DNA from: Ctena decussata
Taxonomy: Eukaryota > Mollusca > Bivalvia > Lucinida > Lucinidae
Assembly: GCA_963989385.1 (NCBI GenBank)
Contig: OZ022515.1
Coordinates: 9,580,803 to 9,644,802, forward strand
DNA: 64,000 nt
Direction: 5' to 3'
Within the stretch, counting starts at the first letter, position 1. Each line of letters begins with the position of its first letter. Both the position numbers and the translations under genes were made by a program. Of the stretch, positions 23,618 to 34,612 are shown one piece after another. Below the pieces are notes generated by a model. That model ran no database searches, was not told the origin of the DNA, and saw only the letters and a list, made by a program, of their open reading frames with translations.

Positions 23618-23855
23618 TGAGCCGCGACACGAGAAAACCAACGAAGTGGTTATGCGCCCAGTGAAGACTAAGATCAGCCTGGGCATCCGCAAAGTCTAAT
23701 CAGACTCTTCGCTAACCGCTTAAAGGGTAGTTGCGGGTCACAGCTACCTTCGTGCGGACAGCGAAGACTCTAATCAGACTGGGCGGATGCCCAGGCTGAT
23801 CTGAGTCTGCGCTGGGCGCACAACTACTTTGTTGGTTTTCTCGTGTCGCAGCTCA
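23618..23855. mobile_element. 240-bp palindromic MITE
   Basis: Complete copy, TGAGCCGCGACACGAGAAAA to TTCTCGTGTCGCAGCTCA. The centre is changed to GGGTAGTTGCGGGTCACAGC. Confidence 0.85.
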
Positions 23856-24451
23856 AGTATCGACTGGACCACACCATTGTCTCTAACATCACACCTTCCA
23901 ATAACAACTGAAACGGTTACTTATTGCTACCATTCTAAACTTTGCTCATTTCAACGAAAGTTTACACTGAAAGCGCAAAAATGAAAATTGTTGAATATGC
24001 AATCAGCGTAGATCAAGATGAGGCGACTCGTCTGTAGATACACTGTTTACCCTTTGATCTTTGATTCTAAATATGATATGTCGTCTTTTTTAGAAATTTA
24101 GAAATCGTTCATACAGTCATAAATTTTTCTCTCGTTTTTTTTTTTTTTTTCCGCCGCTTTAGGAGTTAATTAGGGTTATCAATAAATGTTTAATCTAAAC
24201 GCTAAGTCTCTATTTACATTCTTTCCAATATAATCCGTTGTAAAACATTTATGTATAAGTACATTCCTCTCTTATCAGCAACATTCGAAAACTTTAAAAT
24301 TTAGCGTTTGTTATAAATGAATGAACCTATAGACTTTGAATTGGCTCTATGTAATGGAAGTTATGGTTATTTTTCAATTACAGAAAATAAGAAAACGCTA
24401 ATTTTAGCGCGAATTTTGCACTGAGCAAGGTTACACTGATAAGGGTGGTAT

Positions 24452-24555
24452 AAAGTAGTTCTACCATGGTTTGTCCGCCTGTACGGGATATAATCCACTC
24501 GCTAAAGCTCGTGGATTATCTCCTCGTACAGGCACACAAACCATGGTATAACTTT
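24452..24555. repeat. 104-bp palindrome
   Basis: The arms contain ACCATGGTTTGT, GCCTGTACGGG and TAATCCAC with complements. The centre is CTCGCTAAAGCTCG. The centre type (TCG, AAGC, CG) resembles those at 8085-8105 and 22001-22020. Confidence 0.8.
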
Positions 24556-24802
24556 TACGTCTCCAGTACGTATACAGGGTGAACATTGTGTTTTCAGCAG
24601 GAAAATGTCTATGAAATTAGAATCCTTTTAAACAATCTAATAGTCTCATATGGTGTTTCTAGGGCTTATACTAGATTCAACACATAAACTTATGTTGAAC
24701 TTGATTACGTTGACTCTTCTCTCCGTAAAAATGTATAGAACTTTTTGGCGTTTTCCTTGCTTCCAAAGAACTTATTGACATAATAAAAGCATTGCGTATT
24801 GT

Positions 24803-24984
24803 GCTTTTAAAGACAAATATTCTCTACTATATACAACACACCCTCAGTCATTATTGTTTTAATGACCCTGTTGTGACACAACCTATATGAGAAAGAGTAT
24901 TTCCTTTGATGAAATAGCAGTGTCACTGGACAGTTGCATAATGAGATTATGACAGCCAATAAACAAGAATATTTGTCTTTAAGA
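24803..24984. mobile_element. 180-bp MITE family M180, copy 1
   Basis: The ends CTTTTAAAGACAAATATTCT and AGAATATTTGTCTTTAAGAG are TIRs. Internal blocks TTTGATGAAATAG, GTTGCATAA and CCAATAAACA recur in the copies at 35669-35858 and 36087-36262. Confidence 0.75.
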
Positions 24985-25147
24985 GAGAAAACCAGTTTTT
25001 TCTCAGTCTATGCATTTTGTTGACAGGTGCAAAGTAAATGCAAAAGACTATCAGGAACCCCACATTCCAGCCATACTACCAAAACGTGAAACGGATATGA
25101 AACTAAATACCGTATAAGGTAACACTTGTGCAAAACAAAGTAAGCAA

Positions 25148-26061
25148 TACGAGGGGCGTTCGAAAAGTTTTGCAAATGGCCTCGTGACTTTGGTTATGAG
25201 CATGCTGGGTACAACTGCTATGCATGAACTGAAAGCACTGCATTTTGTCTTTACAATGATACCAAACACTATACAAAGACACTTTTCCTTATTGAGTTAC
25301 AACGCATTTTAATAGGTCCCAGTCATACCACTGGGCTAATTTTATATGTAAAATCTTGTCAGTGTTAGGCATTCAAGTCAAATATCCTTGTAAATACCAA
25401 ATTAATCTTTGTCATTTTCTTGTCCATCGTTGCCTATAATATCAATACAAAAGTTAGAAGTGCGGCAACTGTTATCGATTTATTCCTTGCAAAGCAATGC
25501 GCAGTTCTTATGACGTTATTGAATTTTACGTTAACGTCATTTTTGAAAGCTTGCAGAGGCTTCATTTTTGGCATTAATTTGAATTTGTTGACAGGTTTTC
25601 GTTGACCCATGTAAATGCTCTTGCCGACAATATTTTGAAGGCTAATACACTTGTTTTCATTACAAAATCATCAAATTTTAATAGAAATGGAGAAATTGCT
25701 ACAGCATAAAGTACGGATAATCCATATTCCCGGCCCTGTACGGAAGCCAGATTAAAACTTATTTCCGCGATATTTACAGAACAACATTGTCTGGGCATTG
25801 TCTTTAACTAACAAAGATAAAAAGATATAAAAGACTGCTGATATATAAATTACGGCCTACTAAAGTAAAATTCTGCAGTGTCTTTAGGGTATACCTCTTT
25901 CAAAGAAGTTAAAAATGCGTCCTTTTTTAGAAAATGCACCTTGTTTGCAGAATTCTCTTCGCATAATATAGCTTTATGTGTTTTTGCAATCAGAAGTTCT
26001 GTCTGTATGGTGGTTACCGAGAAATTACGTCATTTGCAAAACTTTCCGAACGCCCCTCGTA
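25148..26061. mobile_element. 0.9-kb mariner-like TIR element
   Basis: The left end is TA-CGAGGGGCGTTCGAAAAGTT followed by TTGCAAATG. The right end is CATTTGCAAAACTTTCCGAA then CGCCCCTCG-TA. The inverted ends of about 29 bp with TA on both sides fit Tc1/mariner, and a CGAGGG...AAAAGTT end is familiar from mariner elements. The interior has short unrelated frames and no transposase motif, so it is probably a deletion derivative. Confidence 0.7.
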
Positions 26062-26210
26062 TTTAGCAAGCTAGACGACCACCAAAAGATCTTCAACTTG
26101 ATAAGACTCTATGAGAAAAACAGACAAAGTAAACAAGAATATGATAAGGACGAACATCGCAAACTTCCAAAATACAGCCTATGTTTAATACAATGCAGGT
26201 GCACTGCATA

Positions 26211-26447
26211 TGAGCCGCGACACAAGAAAACCAACAATGTGGTTGTGCGCCCAGCGCAGACTCAGATCAGCCTGGGCATCCGCCCAGTCTGATCAGAGTC
26301 TTCGCTGTCCGCATGAAGGTAGCTTAGACCTTAGCTACTCTTTAAACGCTTCGCGAAGAGGCTGATCAGACTGGGCAAATACCCAGGCTGATCTAAGTCT
26401 GCACTGGGCGCACAACCACATTGTTGGTTTTCTCGTGTCGCGGCTCA
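26211..26447. mobile_element. 240-bp palindromic MITE
   Basis: Complete copy, TGAGCCGCGACACAAGAAAA to TTTTCTCGTGTCGCGGCTCA, with the centre TAGCTTAGACCTTAGCTA. Confidence 0.85.
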
Positions 26448-26499
26448 ATTATGTATGTTTTGTCTGCATTTTCTGTACAAACATAAACTGAAGTTTTAC

Positions 26500-26703
26500 A
26501 GACTAAAATGGAGCTTAATGCAAATTCGAACAGACAAGGCGTATATCAGCCTGCGCTTCGGCGCAGTCTGATCAGCACCTTTGCTATTCACACAAATCAT
26601 GTATGGATACTGAGGAGCCTATAGAGTATAGATTCGCATATTGGTTTGAGAACTCTGTGTTCGGAGACGCGTAAAGCCACCTTCATTCGTGGCGCGGCTC
26701 AAC
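26500..26703. mobile_element. Divergent relative of the palindromic MITE
   Basis: Retains TATCAGCCTGCG, GCGCAGTCTGATCAG and a terminal GGCGCGGCTCAAC. It shares CGAACAGACAAGGC with 33903-34112, so these two may form a separate subfamily. Confidence 0.5.
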
Positions 26704-27232
26704 TGATAAGCATGGTAATTAATTGTCCTGCAAGCCAGGTATTTGTTGTTGAAATGCATGTTTAGAACAGCGACAGAAGGCAAACTGCCTTGACTTTAAG
26801 AAAGGGATCAGTTAAAAATGTGAAACACTCCATTTAGGAATGCATCTGCGTAAAAGTTACGATTAGGATTGGCGAAATATCTTTCATAAGATTTATGATG
26901 CAATATCAAGAAGATAGGCTGAATTAGATTTTTTTTAATATTGCGTTTGAAAGATGGTCTAGAGTTGTTGTTTTTTGGGTTTTTTTATCAAACAAAAGAA
27001 TGGCAAATCTGCCACATTATGTAACGTAGGTATGCACAAAAAAACTTCACTTTGTTGCTCTATTACTATATACAGAAATCCGGGGTTTTCAGGGTATACA
27101 GTATACAGTACATGCATTTTCGCTTTTTTTTTTTTTTTTTTTGCTTTTGCTCACAAACAGAAAAATTAATGTGGGACTCATAAGTACTCATTAGAGCAGA
27201 AGTCACTCCGAAGCTCTTGTACGAATCATAAT
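26704..27232. other. No gene recognised
   Basis: AT-rich with a long T run near 27125-27142. Confidence 0.35.
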
Positions 27233-27495
27233 TGAGCCGCGACACGACAAAACCAACAAAGTGGTATTGCGTTCAGCGTAGACTCAGATCAGCCTAGACA
27301 TCCGCTCAGTCTGATCAGAGTCTTTACTGAGCGCTTAAAGTAGCTAAGGCTGTCCGCATGGAGGTAGCTTAGACCCTTAGCTACCCTTTTAATGCGTTCA
27401 GCGAAGATTCTGATCAGACCGGACGGATGGCCAGAATGAGCTGAGTTTGCGCTGGGCGCACAACCACTTTGTTGGTTTTCTCGTGTCGAGGCTCA
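27233..27495. mobile_element. Palindromic MITE, 263-bp copy
   Basis: TGAGCCGCGACACGACAAAA to TTTTCTCGTGTCGAGGCTCA. It is longer than its relatives because a central segment (GCTTAAAGTAGCTAAGG) is partly duplicated. Confidence 0.8.
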
Positions 27496-28181
27496 ATTAT
27501 CATATAGGAGTGTTCACATCATGGGTGCAATCAAAGTCTGATGTAATACATGATGTTTTTCAGTACATGTCCTGAAAAACGTTTACCATTTCCGGTAACA
27601 TATCTTACATAAAATATGAATGTTTACGTCATAAATAAGAAGCAAGAAATTCACTTAAGAAAAAATTAGTACAATAGTACATTTTTTGTGATTGAGTCTG
27701 TTCATGTCCATCAGTGAAAGGTACAACACTCACCATGCCACCCCCTGCCCCTCCCTCCCCTTGGCTCCCCATCCCAAGCATCGTGTTAAAGCAGAACTCT
27801 ATTTTCAGAATTCACTGGAAAGGACCAGAACATATACAATCTCCACTATGGATAAATACAGGGAGACGACGTTTGAAGAATCTTAAAAATATAAACTTTG
27901 CTTATTACTCAAAGTTTTAAACACTTTTGACTTAAGGTCAAGAATACGTAAATGACTGGCGCAATTAATTACGTGCGTCGCGAAGGACGTAACGTCACGA
28001 AATACATCCTAGTCAGTGTAATTTTCAATATGGCGGCCCCATGGGACATTCAATAAGAAGGTCAAACATGGGGAAAACGGAGTTGTTGCCATTGTTTATT
28101 TAAGCTATTTGCTGATATTGCAATGTTCTCTTTTTCCCTGTATGTTTGAAGTTATTTTATCAACATAAGTGTATTAATAAA

Positions 28182-28211
28182 TGAGAGAGAGAGAGAGAGA
28201 GAGAGACTGAC

Positions 28212-28246
<35 letters not shown>

Positions 28247-28255
28247 CTGACAGAC
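28182..28255. repeat. (GA)n microsatellite
   Basis: GA repeats interrupted by ACTGACA near 28206 and 28246. Confidence 0.95.
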
Positions 28256-28269
28256 AGGCTGAGTTTCAT

Positions 28270-28515
28270 GTGTGTAACAATTTAAGGCTGGACGGTTACA
28301 TGTTCCCTCCCTGCTTTCAGGACTCCCAGGACTTTTCAGACACACATATGAAAGGCGGAACCCATCTTCTACCTTTCGCTGCGTTATCCTTTCCTGATTT
28401 GAAAAAGCTACCTATTTACTGCTGGCTTGACAAAGAGACTTTTCCAGTCGCTAGCTGGCCGACTCAGGATTCGAACCCGCAACCGTCTGCGTCATAACCG
28501 AACGTCCGCGGCGCC
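28270..28515 (-). mobile_element. SINE family S2 with tRNA-like head, minus strand
   Basis: Minus strand from about 28515: a tRNA-like head with TCGGTTATGACGCAGACG and a B-box-like GGGTTCGAATCC (28470-28481), then GGCCAGCTAGCGACTGG, then AAGGATAACGCAGCGAA. The body matches 12172-12450 in the opposite orientation. The head indicates RNA polymerase III origin. Its 3' end merges into sequence near the GA microsatellite. Confidence 0.65.
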
Positions 28516-28893
28516 GGTGGGATTGCGCATCCGAAATAATTAATACATGTAAACCAAGTAAATGTATGCCAGCTGATTTTAGAGCTTTATGGGATCGGAA
28601 TGTAATATTTATTATAATGCCGATTTTTGCGATTTTAATACACATATGATCACATATCCTTTCTGGACATCGAAAATTTTGTTTTGATTACAAAATAAGA
28701 ATGATACAATATTTCTTCCACTTGTTGTATGCCGTTGCCAAAGATATAGCGGGCCTCTTACTCACACCGCCCCTACGGCCACTACGCTACAAGAAGTCTT
28801 TATCTTTACCTATCCCACCGACGGTGGATTTGGAAGCTGACCTTGTAACTTATCATCATCGCGATATGAAAAGGTCAATTTTATCCGACTACC

Positions 28894-29116
28894 ATGAGCC
28901 AAACCGACAGAACACGAGTCGTCAGAAATTGATACATGCACATAGATCAGCCTGCGCATACGCACAGACTAGTAAATCTCTTCGCTATTCCTCACGGAAT
29001 CATTGTACCAGAGGACAACAAAGGCTCTGGTCAGGTTGGGCGGGTGCGCACACTGATCTGAGCTTCCACTGACCGTATATGCCCAAAGAACCCATTTTAT
29101 CATGGCACGGCGCATT
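28894..29116. mobile_element. Degenerate palindromic MITE
   Basis: Begins ATGAGCCAAACCGACAGAAC. Keeps AGATCAGCCTGCGCATACGC and GGGCGGGTGCGCACACTGAT in the positions of the family's conserved blocks, and ends CATGGCACGGCGCAT. Clearly older than the other copies. Confidence 0.55.
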
Positions 29117-29247
29117 TTGTGATTTAGGATAACGCAGTTGTTTATGCGCCTCAGTCGTGTCGGATGCAATACCCATATTACTGTTAGAAGTATGCTTGTA
29201 TGTTTTACTAATTTTTGTCTAAGAGAGTCTGTAAAAAAATTCTTTCA

Positions 29248-29758
29248 CTTAAGCCTCGTTCACGCCACAAAAGTTTCTTTGTCACAGAATCTCTAGCAAA
29301 GAAAGTTTGCCAAACAGTTTGCGTTAACACGGAGCAAATTATTTGTTAAAGAAAAATGTGGCATGGAATCTTTGTCAAATTAACTTTGGCAAGGAAATAT
29401 TTGCTGCTGTGTTCACACGATCGAACATTATTCGTCATGGTTATCTGGACAAATAAACTTTGCCCGTGTGAACGGCCAACCATGCCACCTTTTCTTTGTT
29501 TCATATACTTTGAACAAAATCAAACCGATTTGATTATGAGCAAAGTTTTCTGTGCTTATCTCCATAGCTAGTTTCTTTGTTACATATTCGATGGCAATTT
29601 TTCTGTTCACACAGACAAATTTTGTTTGTCATAAAAACTTAACCATATAAATTTGGCAATGAAAATGTGGCATACTTTTTTCATTCACACGAGCAAATTT
29701 TACTTTTCCAACCCTACTTTGTCACAGAAACTTTGCCCGTGTGAACGAAACTTAAGGC
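29248..29758. mobile_element. 0.5-kb TIR element
   Basis: The ends CTTAAGCCTCGTTCACGC and GTGAACGAAACTTAAGG are inverted. The interior has repeated TTTGTCACAGAA and TTTGCCCGTGTGAACG motifs in both orientations. No coding sequence. Confidence 0.65.
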
Positions 29759-30230
29759 ATTCATCATGAGAACCCTATTAGTCCTCATCTTTCCGTATTC
29801 TCGTAACGCTCTTCGCATGTCTCATTACGTCGCCAGTAAACGACTGCAACGTCGCTTATAAATGACGTCGCGGAATGGCGTAAATTTATACATACCTATG
29901 CTTGCTTAGCAAGCGCTACTTGAAAAACGAACTCGGTAGTCAAGGACTCTTCTTACCTTATTTTAATCGACAGATCCTGTGACATAAAATATCAGTTTTT
30001 GAAAAAAATCTATGTACCGGTAAACAAGCTGTGTACGTTTAAATTTTAAAATCTGAGTTTTTTCATCGCATTCCCATTGCCGTCAATGGAAACGGCCTCA
30101 AAATTTCATGTTTTTCAATCTAATCTAGCGACTAAACGAACTCGGTGACCTATCTTTTTTATGGCACAATTCGATGTAACACATGAAAATGCACCCCTGT
30201 GCAAAATTTTTAAAAAATCTATGTATGAGC
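29759..30230. other. No gene recognised
   Basis: Unique-looking sequence inside the 2.3-kb TIR element. No transposase motif. Confidence 0.3.
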
Positions 30231-30361
30231 CATTTACGTATTCTTGACCTTAAACGCAACGTAAAATTATCTCTTCTGAGAAAAATTTTTATGTACCAAC
30301 TTTTTAGAATCCGAATAAGACGACAGTTAAGACATTTTATTTTAACTTAGGAGTATTCAGC

Positions 30362-30513
30362 CAGGACAAGCTTAGATCAGCTTAGTCTGACCAGAGTCTT
30401 CGCCGTGCGCCTAAAGTGCAGCTATGGATCTAAGCAACTTACATGCAGACAGCGAAGACTATGATCACACTGGGCGCACAATCCACTTTGTTGGTTTTGT
30501 CGTGTTGCGGCTC
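30362..30513. mobile_element. Palindromic MITE, 5'-truncated
   Basis: Starts inside the conserved block (CTTAGATCAGCTTAGTCTGA) and runs to the intact terminal TTTTGTCGTGTTGCGGCTCA. Left TIR absent. Confidence 0.75.
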
Positions 30514-30514
30514 A

Positions 30515-31049
30515 AATAATTCGCCTGGCTCTGTGAATGTACACTGATCATTTCACGTGCGATCTAGGCAAACTTGGCGTTCGCTTTCTAGCCATCAATA
30601 TTGGCATGCGCCGTTCGGACATAAGGCTGCTTATCTCACGACGATTCTCAGAAAAGAAGGAAACAAGTGCCTGAGATTGCCTGTAGCAACCCATGAAATT
30701 AAAAACAAAAATAAAAACTATGTTTATTTTCTTGTTTTGGTGATTTGTCCTGCAGGTCTGTGTTTCGAGGACATTGGTGTTCAGATCATGGGTTTTGTTT
30801 TTAACCGGAGTGGACTGTGTGATTTTATACAAATTGCAGTGAGGCAAACTAAGTAGTAGAATAACCCTCCGCAACTAATCGACATATGACAATCTGTATT
30901 TACCAAGTTTACGCTGGGTGTTTGAAGTACATTGGTGTAGACAGACTTTGATCGTTCGCTTGGAAAAGCTAGTCAGTAGCAATTCTTAAGTTTATAATTA
31001 ATATGAATGTACCTTTAATAAATGTGATAAAGGTGCGCATCTCTATAAT
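30515..31049. other. No gene recognised
   Basis: Frames on both strands at 30548-30874 (about 100 codons) lack recognisable domains and mirror one another. Confidence 0.3.
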
Positions 31050-31313
31050 TGAGCCGCTACACGACAGAATCAACAAAGTGGCATGTACGCCCAGCGAAGA
31101 CTCAGATCAGCTTGAATATCCGCCAAGTCTGCAGATCAGAGTAGTCGTTTGGCGCTTAAAGAGTAGCTGAGTATCTATGCTAGCTCCATGCGGACAGCGA
31201 AGAATCTGATCAGACTGGGCGGATACCCAGGCTGATCTGATCCTTAGCTCGGCACACATGCTATCTCGTTTTTTTTTTTTGTTTTTGTTTTTTTTTTTGT
31301 GTCGATGCTCATT
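31050..31313. mobile_element. Palindromic MITE with T-rich insertion
   Basis: Begins TTGAGCCGCTACACGACAGA and ends GTGTCGATGCTCAT. A T-rich run at 31269-31299 replaces the TTGTTGGTTTT block near the right end. Confidence 0.75.
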
Positions 31314-31510
31314 TAACGTCCTATTCTCATTACTGGAAAGATGATGAACAGGCCGTGGAGCTTCCTTTCTCAATCTCGGTTGAACTAATTTTCTTCATAG
31401 CTTGGCTGAGGTGTGAGAGGCGACTTGTCAGGGTCTCCTGTACCTTACATAATATGAAAATAGCTTACATATTTATAAAAACAAGCGACGTCGAGGAACT
31501 ACGTATGTAC

Positions 31511-31562
31511 TTGAAGACTTAGATCAGCCTGTGCAGATGTGCAGGCTGATGGACGTCTTCAA
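31511..31562. repeat. 52-bp hairpin
   Basis: TTGAAGACTTAGATCAGCCT then GTGCAGATGTGC, and the complement AGGCTGATGGACGTCTTCAA. The AGATCAGCCTG block suggests derivation from the palindromic MITE family. GGAGACCCTGG...GGGTCTCC just downstream (31582-31634) forms a second, looser inverted pair. Confidence 0.65.
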
Positions 31563-31639
31563 CTACACTGAATTGTCCTGGTGGGGAGACCCTGGTCAGG
31601 GTGCACATATGTGCATGCTGTTCCGGGTCTCCATACATC

Positions 31640-32286
31640 GCGTACACAAAGGGATTTTGTTTCACTCTACATCGCTCATTGGTTTTTCTATGTATGCACT
31701 ATTAGCCTATGTAATGCCTTACGGAAAAAAACCATTATACGAACCCAATCCCGGGGGGCGCCCTTTCTCGACCCAAATCTGCATGCTGCTGGCTTGAGTC
31801 CAGAAAGGGAGGTGTCCGTGGATTCGGTGTGTCGTGTCAAAGTTTCAAGATGAATCTTTGCTATCATTACTCACTTTGAATTAGATGTATCACAAAGAAT
31901 AGCACTTTATATATTTACAAATCTGTTCGCTATTTTCTAAAATAACATTTACCTGGAGTCACTGATGCGCAAATGTGCGTCCTCCTTGTAACTAAGGACT
32001 TTTTTTTTATTTCTTTACTACAAAAATTAGAAAGCAAATAAAGACTGATTAATTTAGAAAAAAAAACAAAAAAAACAAGCAGCCCGCACTGAATATAGGG
32101 GAAAATCTTACATAGAAAGGTAGTCGTTATAATATGATTTTTTTTCCTATATTTCATATTTGTACGTGTATAGTGTCATATTTACCAATTGTATACTGTA
32201 TGTTATTGAGCCTCCATCTATGTATACTGTATATGTTTTCCTCATGTTTTCCATGTAACCATGGACTGAGTTGATAATAAAGGATA
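31640..32286. other. No gene recognised
   Basis: Frames at 31531-31853 overlap the hairpins and show no domain. The rest is AT-rich. Confidence 0.3.
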
Positions 32287-32314
32287 TTATGTTATGTTAT
32301 GTTATGTTATGTTA
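32287..32314. repeat. (TTATG)n microsatellite
   Basis: Five to six TTATG units. Confidence 0.9.
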
Positions 32315-32388
32315 TATCTGAGGCACACTTACTGAATAAATCCGCGAAACAATCATGTACATGTACGGGTTGCCTATATATTGTAATA

Positions 32389-32500
32389 ATTCGAGAGCGC
32401 AGGCGACTAAACCACCTTAATCCCCATGCAACATTAATCTGCAACAAGCCAAACTAAGTCAAATGAATAGAAGCCAATTTCCGCTAGGATTTATGTCAAT
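32389..32500 (+). repeat. Dispersed repeat R1, copy 3 (partial)
   Basis: TTCGAGAGCGCAGGCGACTA, ACCACCTTAATCCCC and the later AATAGAAGCCAA-type block align with 11010-11155, with internal deletions. Confidence 0.5.
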
Positions 32501-32561
32501 ATTACAAGTCAGTCTTAGCTGAAGATTGCTCTATGTTCTAGACAATTTTAAATACGACATG

Positions 32562-33143
32562 TAAGTATACTCGAAAAAATATTAAGGGGTCAAACTTTTA
32601 CCCTGCGATTTCTGGAACATTTCAAATATTTGGTAAAAAAATCATTTCTACCTTCCATTTCATTCATTTTGCAAGGTTTCTACACATGAAGTTTGAATTT
32701 ACAGTCTTTATCTAGACCAAGTCCAGACTTCAATTCACACTACCCTCAAAATCAAAGTGGTCAGAAGTCCATAAGGAACAAATTTACCAAAATTTTCGAT
32801 TTTACCAATTCATGATTTTTTTTGCAAAATTGCTCGATAATCATCAAATTTAATCATTTTTAAGGTCAGCAAGCTGTAACAATTTTAAAACTCATAGCAA
32901 TTTTAAAAGTTATGCCCGACCAAACTGAGACACTATCAATTCTATATGGGAATTCAAAACACTATCATTTTAGGGGTAGTTTGACTTAAAGCCTGGACAT
33001 GGTCAGGACAAAGGGTATAGGTTCAAACTTGCAAAATGAATAAAATGGAAGGTAGAAATGATTGATTTTACCAAATGTTTGAAATGTTTCAGAAATCGCG
33101 GGGTAAAGGTTTGACCCTTTAATATTTTTTTCGAGTATATTTA
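32562..33143. mobile_element. Foldback-like element with long inverted arms
   Basis: From TAAGTATACTCGAAAAAATA to TATTTTTTTCGAGTATATTT. Each arm is close to 190 bp with indels. Matching blocks include GGGGTCAAAC, ACCTTCCATTT and GTCCAGACTT versus GCCTGGACATG. No gene. Confidence 0.7.
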
Positions 33144-33699
33144 AGTACTGACTCCAATGTTAAAAATCCAGAATCAGTACTGAAGTACTGGCTACTTTAT
33201 CTCTGTTCTCAGTCAATGCGCCTATACTTGCAAATCAACAATATAGCCCCACTTTATATGAAATCTCTCATCAGAGGAGAGTGAGCTGAAATAATTGGTG
33301 TTAACTGGCTTCACTGCCCTTAGCACCATTACTAGCTAATGGCCAAAGTAGAATCTTGAAGTGAAGGCTCTGAAAATGTTATGTCATGATGCCCGCCGCC
33401 AACATACTCTTAGTTTGTCTTAACTTGTGAAATCTATTCCATTAGGTCTACAATTATTATTATTATTATATGTTTATTTAAGTCTCATTATGGTACATAA
33501 AATATATATACATACACATAAAATAATGATACAAGATAATAAACAGTACCATGCCATTCTTAGATAGAATTATAAGAGACTATTTCAGCTGTACATCATA
33601 CAATGATTCAAATATTTTTCTAGAAATAAAAGTATATAGTATACAGGCGGTCCAGATAGGAGAGAGTAACTGACAACAATAGGACAGGCGTACGAAACT
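33144..33699. other. No gene recognised
   Basis: Contains a short TTA repeat near 33452-33470. No coding signal. Confidence 0.35.
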
Positions 33700-33902
33700 G
33701 GGGCCGAGTGCACAAAGGAGGCGTAAGCTACGCCGGCGTAGGCTACGAACGTCGGCGCAACTAAGTCAATCTTGCGACTGTATTAAAATCCAAGTGCACG
33801 AAGCAGGCGTACGACAGGCGTAGTTGCGACTAGAGTACGACTAGCGTAGTGTTCTCAAATAAAATTAGCACGTGTGTTTGATGAATGGTTTTCTTATATG
33901 TT

Positions 33903-34112
33903 ATGAGCCGCGTTAGACATATAGGTTGCTTAAGGCATCTGCGAACAGACAAGGCTGAAACCAGTCTGTGAGTCCGTGATTTTAGATAGATCCTTCACTT
34001 TGTACCTGTAAAATCCTTAGGTTCCATGCATAGTTTTCAGACTGCGCGGATGCGCAGGCTGGTATGAGCCTCTGATGTTCGCATATGCACCTTTTTGAAT
34101 GTTATGGATCAA
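33903..34112. mobile_element. Nested divergent palindromic MITE
   Basis: Starts TGAGCCGCGTTAGACATATA. Contains CGAACAGACAAGGC and CAGACTGCGCGGATGCGCAG, then fades near 34112. It sits between the left TIR and the Myb-like pseudogene of the Harbinger element. Confidence 0.55.
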
Positions 34113-34216
34113 TCATAAATCTGCACGACATATTCTAATCTTTTGGTGTTTTTCTTTAAAACGAATGTTCATTATAACACTTTCAGACGTGCATGTGCTT
34201 TTGAGTTAAACGTAAA

Positions 34217-34612
34217 ATGTCTCTCAGAAAAAAAATTGAAGATAATAAAATATTGAAATTGTTGGCGATGTATAAGGACAATTCTGAGATCCTAAATTCC
34301 AAATTTTCTAATGTGTCCACGTCGAGAATGAAGAAACAAAAATGGGATGAAATACAGTCCGCAGTAAATGCAATTGGGAAGCAGTAGCGGACTCTGGAAG
34401 AGATCACGCATTAATGGAAAGACCTGCTTTTCCGAGCAAAGAAGGACTTCTCCAACAGAAAGTATCCTCAAACCGGGGGTGGTCCAAAGCCACCAGAAGG
34501 ACCTTACACTGACTTGGTACTTGACATAATAGGCCAGTCATCACCATTGTTAGAAGGCATTTCGACTGGTGGAGAATCTGTTGTTTTATTGAGTTTATCT
34601 TGTCACCCGTAA
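34217..34612 (+). pseudogene. Myb/SANT-like protein of a Harbinger element, broken
   Basis: One continuous reading frame runs from ATG at 34217 to TAA at 34610. It is interrupted by TAG at 34385-34387 and TAA at 34412-34414. Before the first stop, 56 codons include ILNSKFSNVSTSRMKKQKWD and then EIQSAVNAIGKQ, typical of the Myb/SANT-like DNA-binding domain. After the stops the frame reads WKDLLFRAKKDFSNRKYPQ, then TGGGPKPPE and LVLDIIGQSSPLLEGISTGG, which match the conserved tail of these proteins. In active elements this protein binds the TIRs and assists the transposase. No frameshift is needed, so decay is modest: two nonsense changes. It converges with the transposase remnant on the other strand. 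It is not a host gene. Confidence 0.8.

Larger units (their letters stand above)
27932..30253. mobile_element. 2.3-kb TIR element with nested insertions
   Basis: Perfect 23-bp inverted repeats lie at 27932-27954 and 30231-30253; each contains AAGGTCAAGAATACGTAAAT or its complement. Inside sit a GA microsatellite, a SINE, a degenerate palindromic MITE and a 0.5-kb TIR element, each listed separately. No transposase was recognised. The perfect TIRs suggest it is younger than some of its contents would imply, or that the pairing is coincidental. Confidence 0.55.

Noticed and set aside
34404..34577. C-terminal part of the minus-strand frame opposite the Myb pseudogene
   Set aside because: Transposase homology ends near 34578. 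Below that the frame is the antisense of the Myb-like pseudogene.
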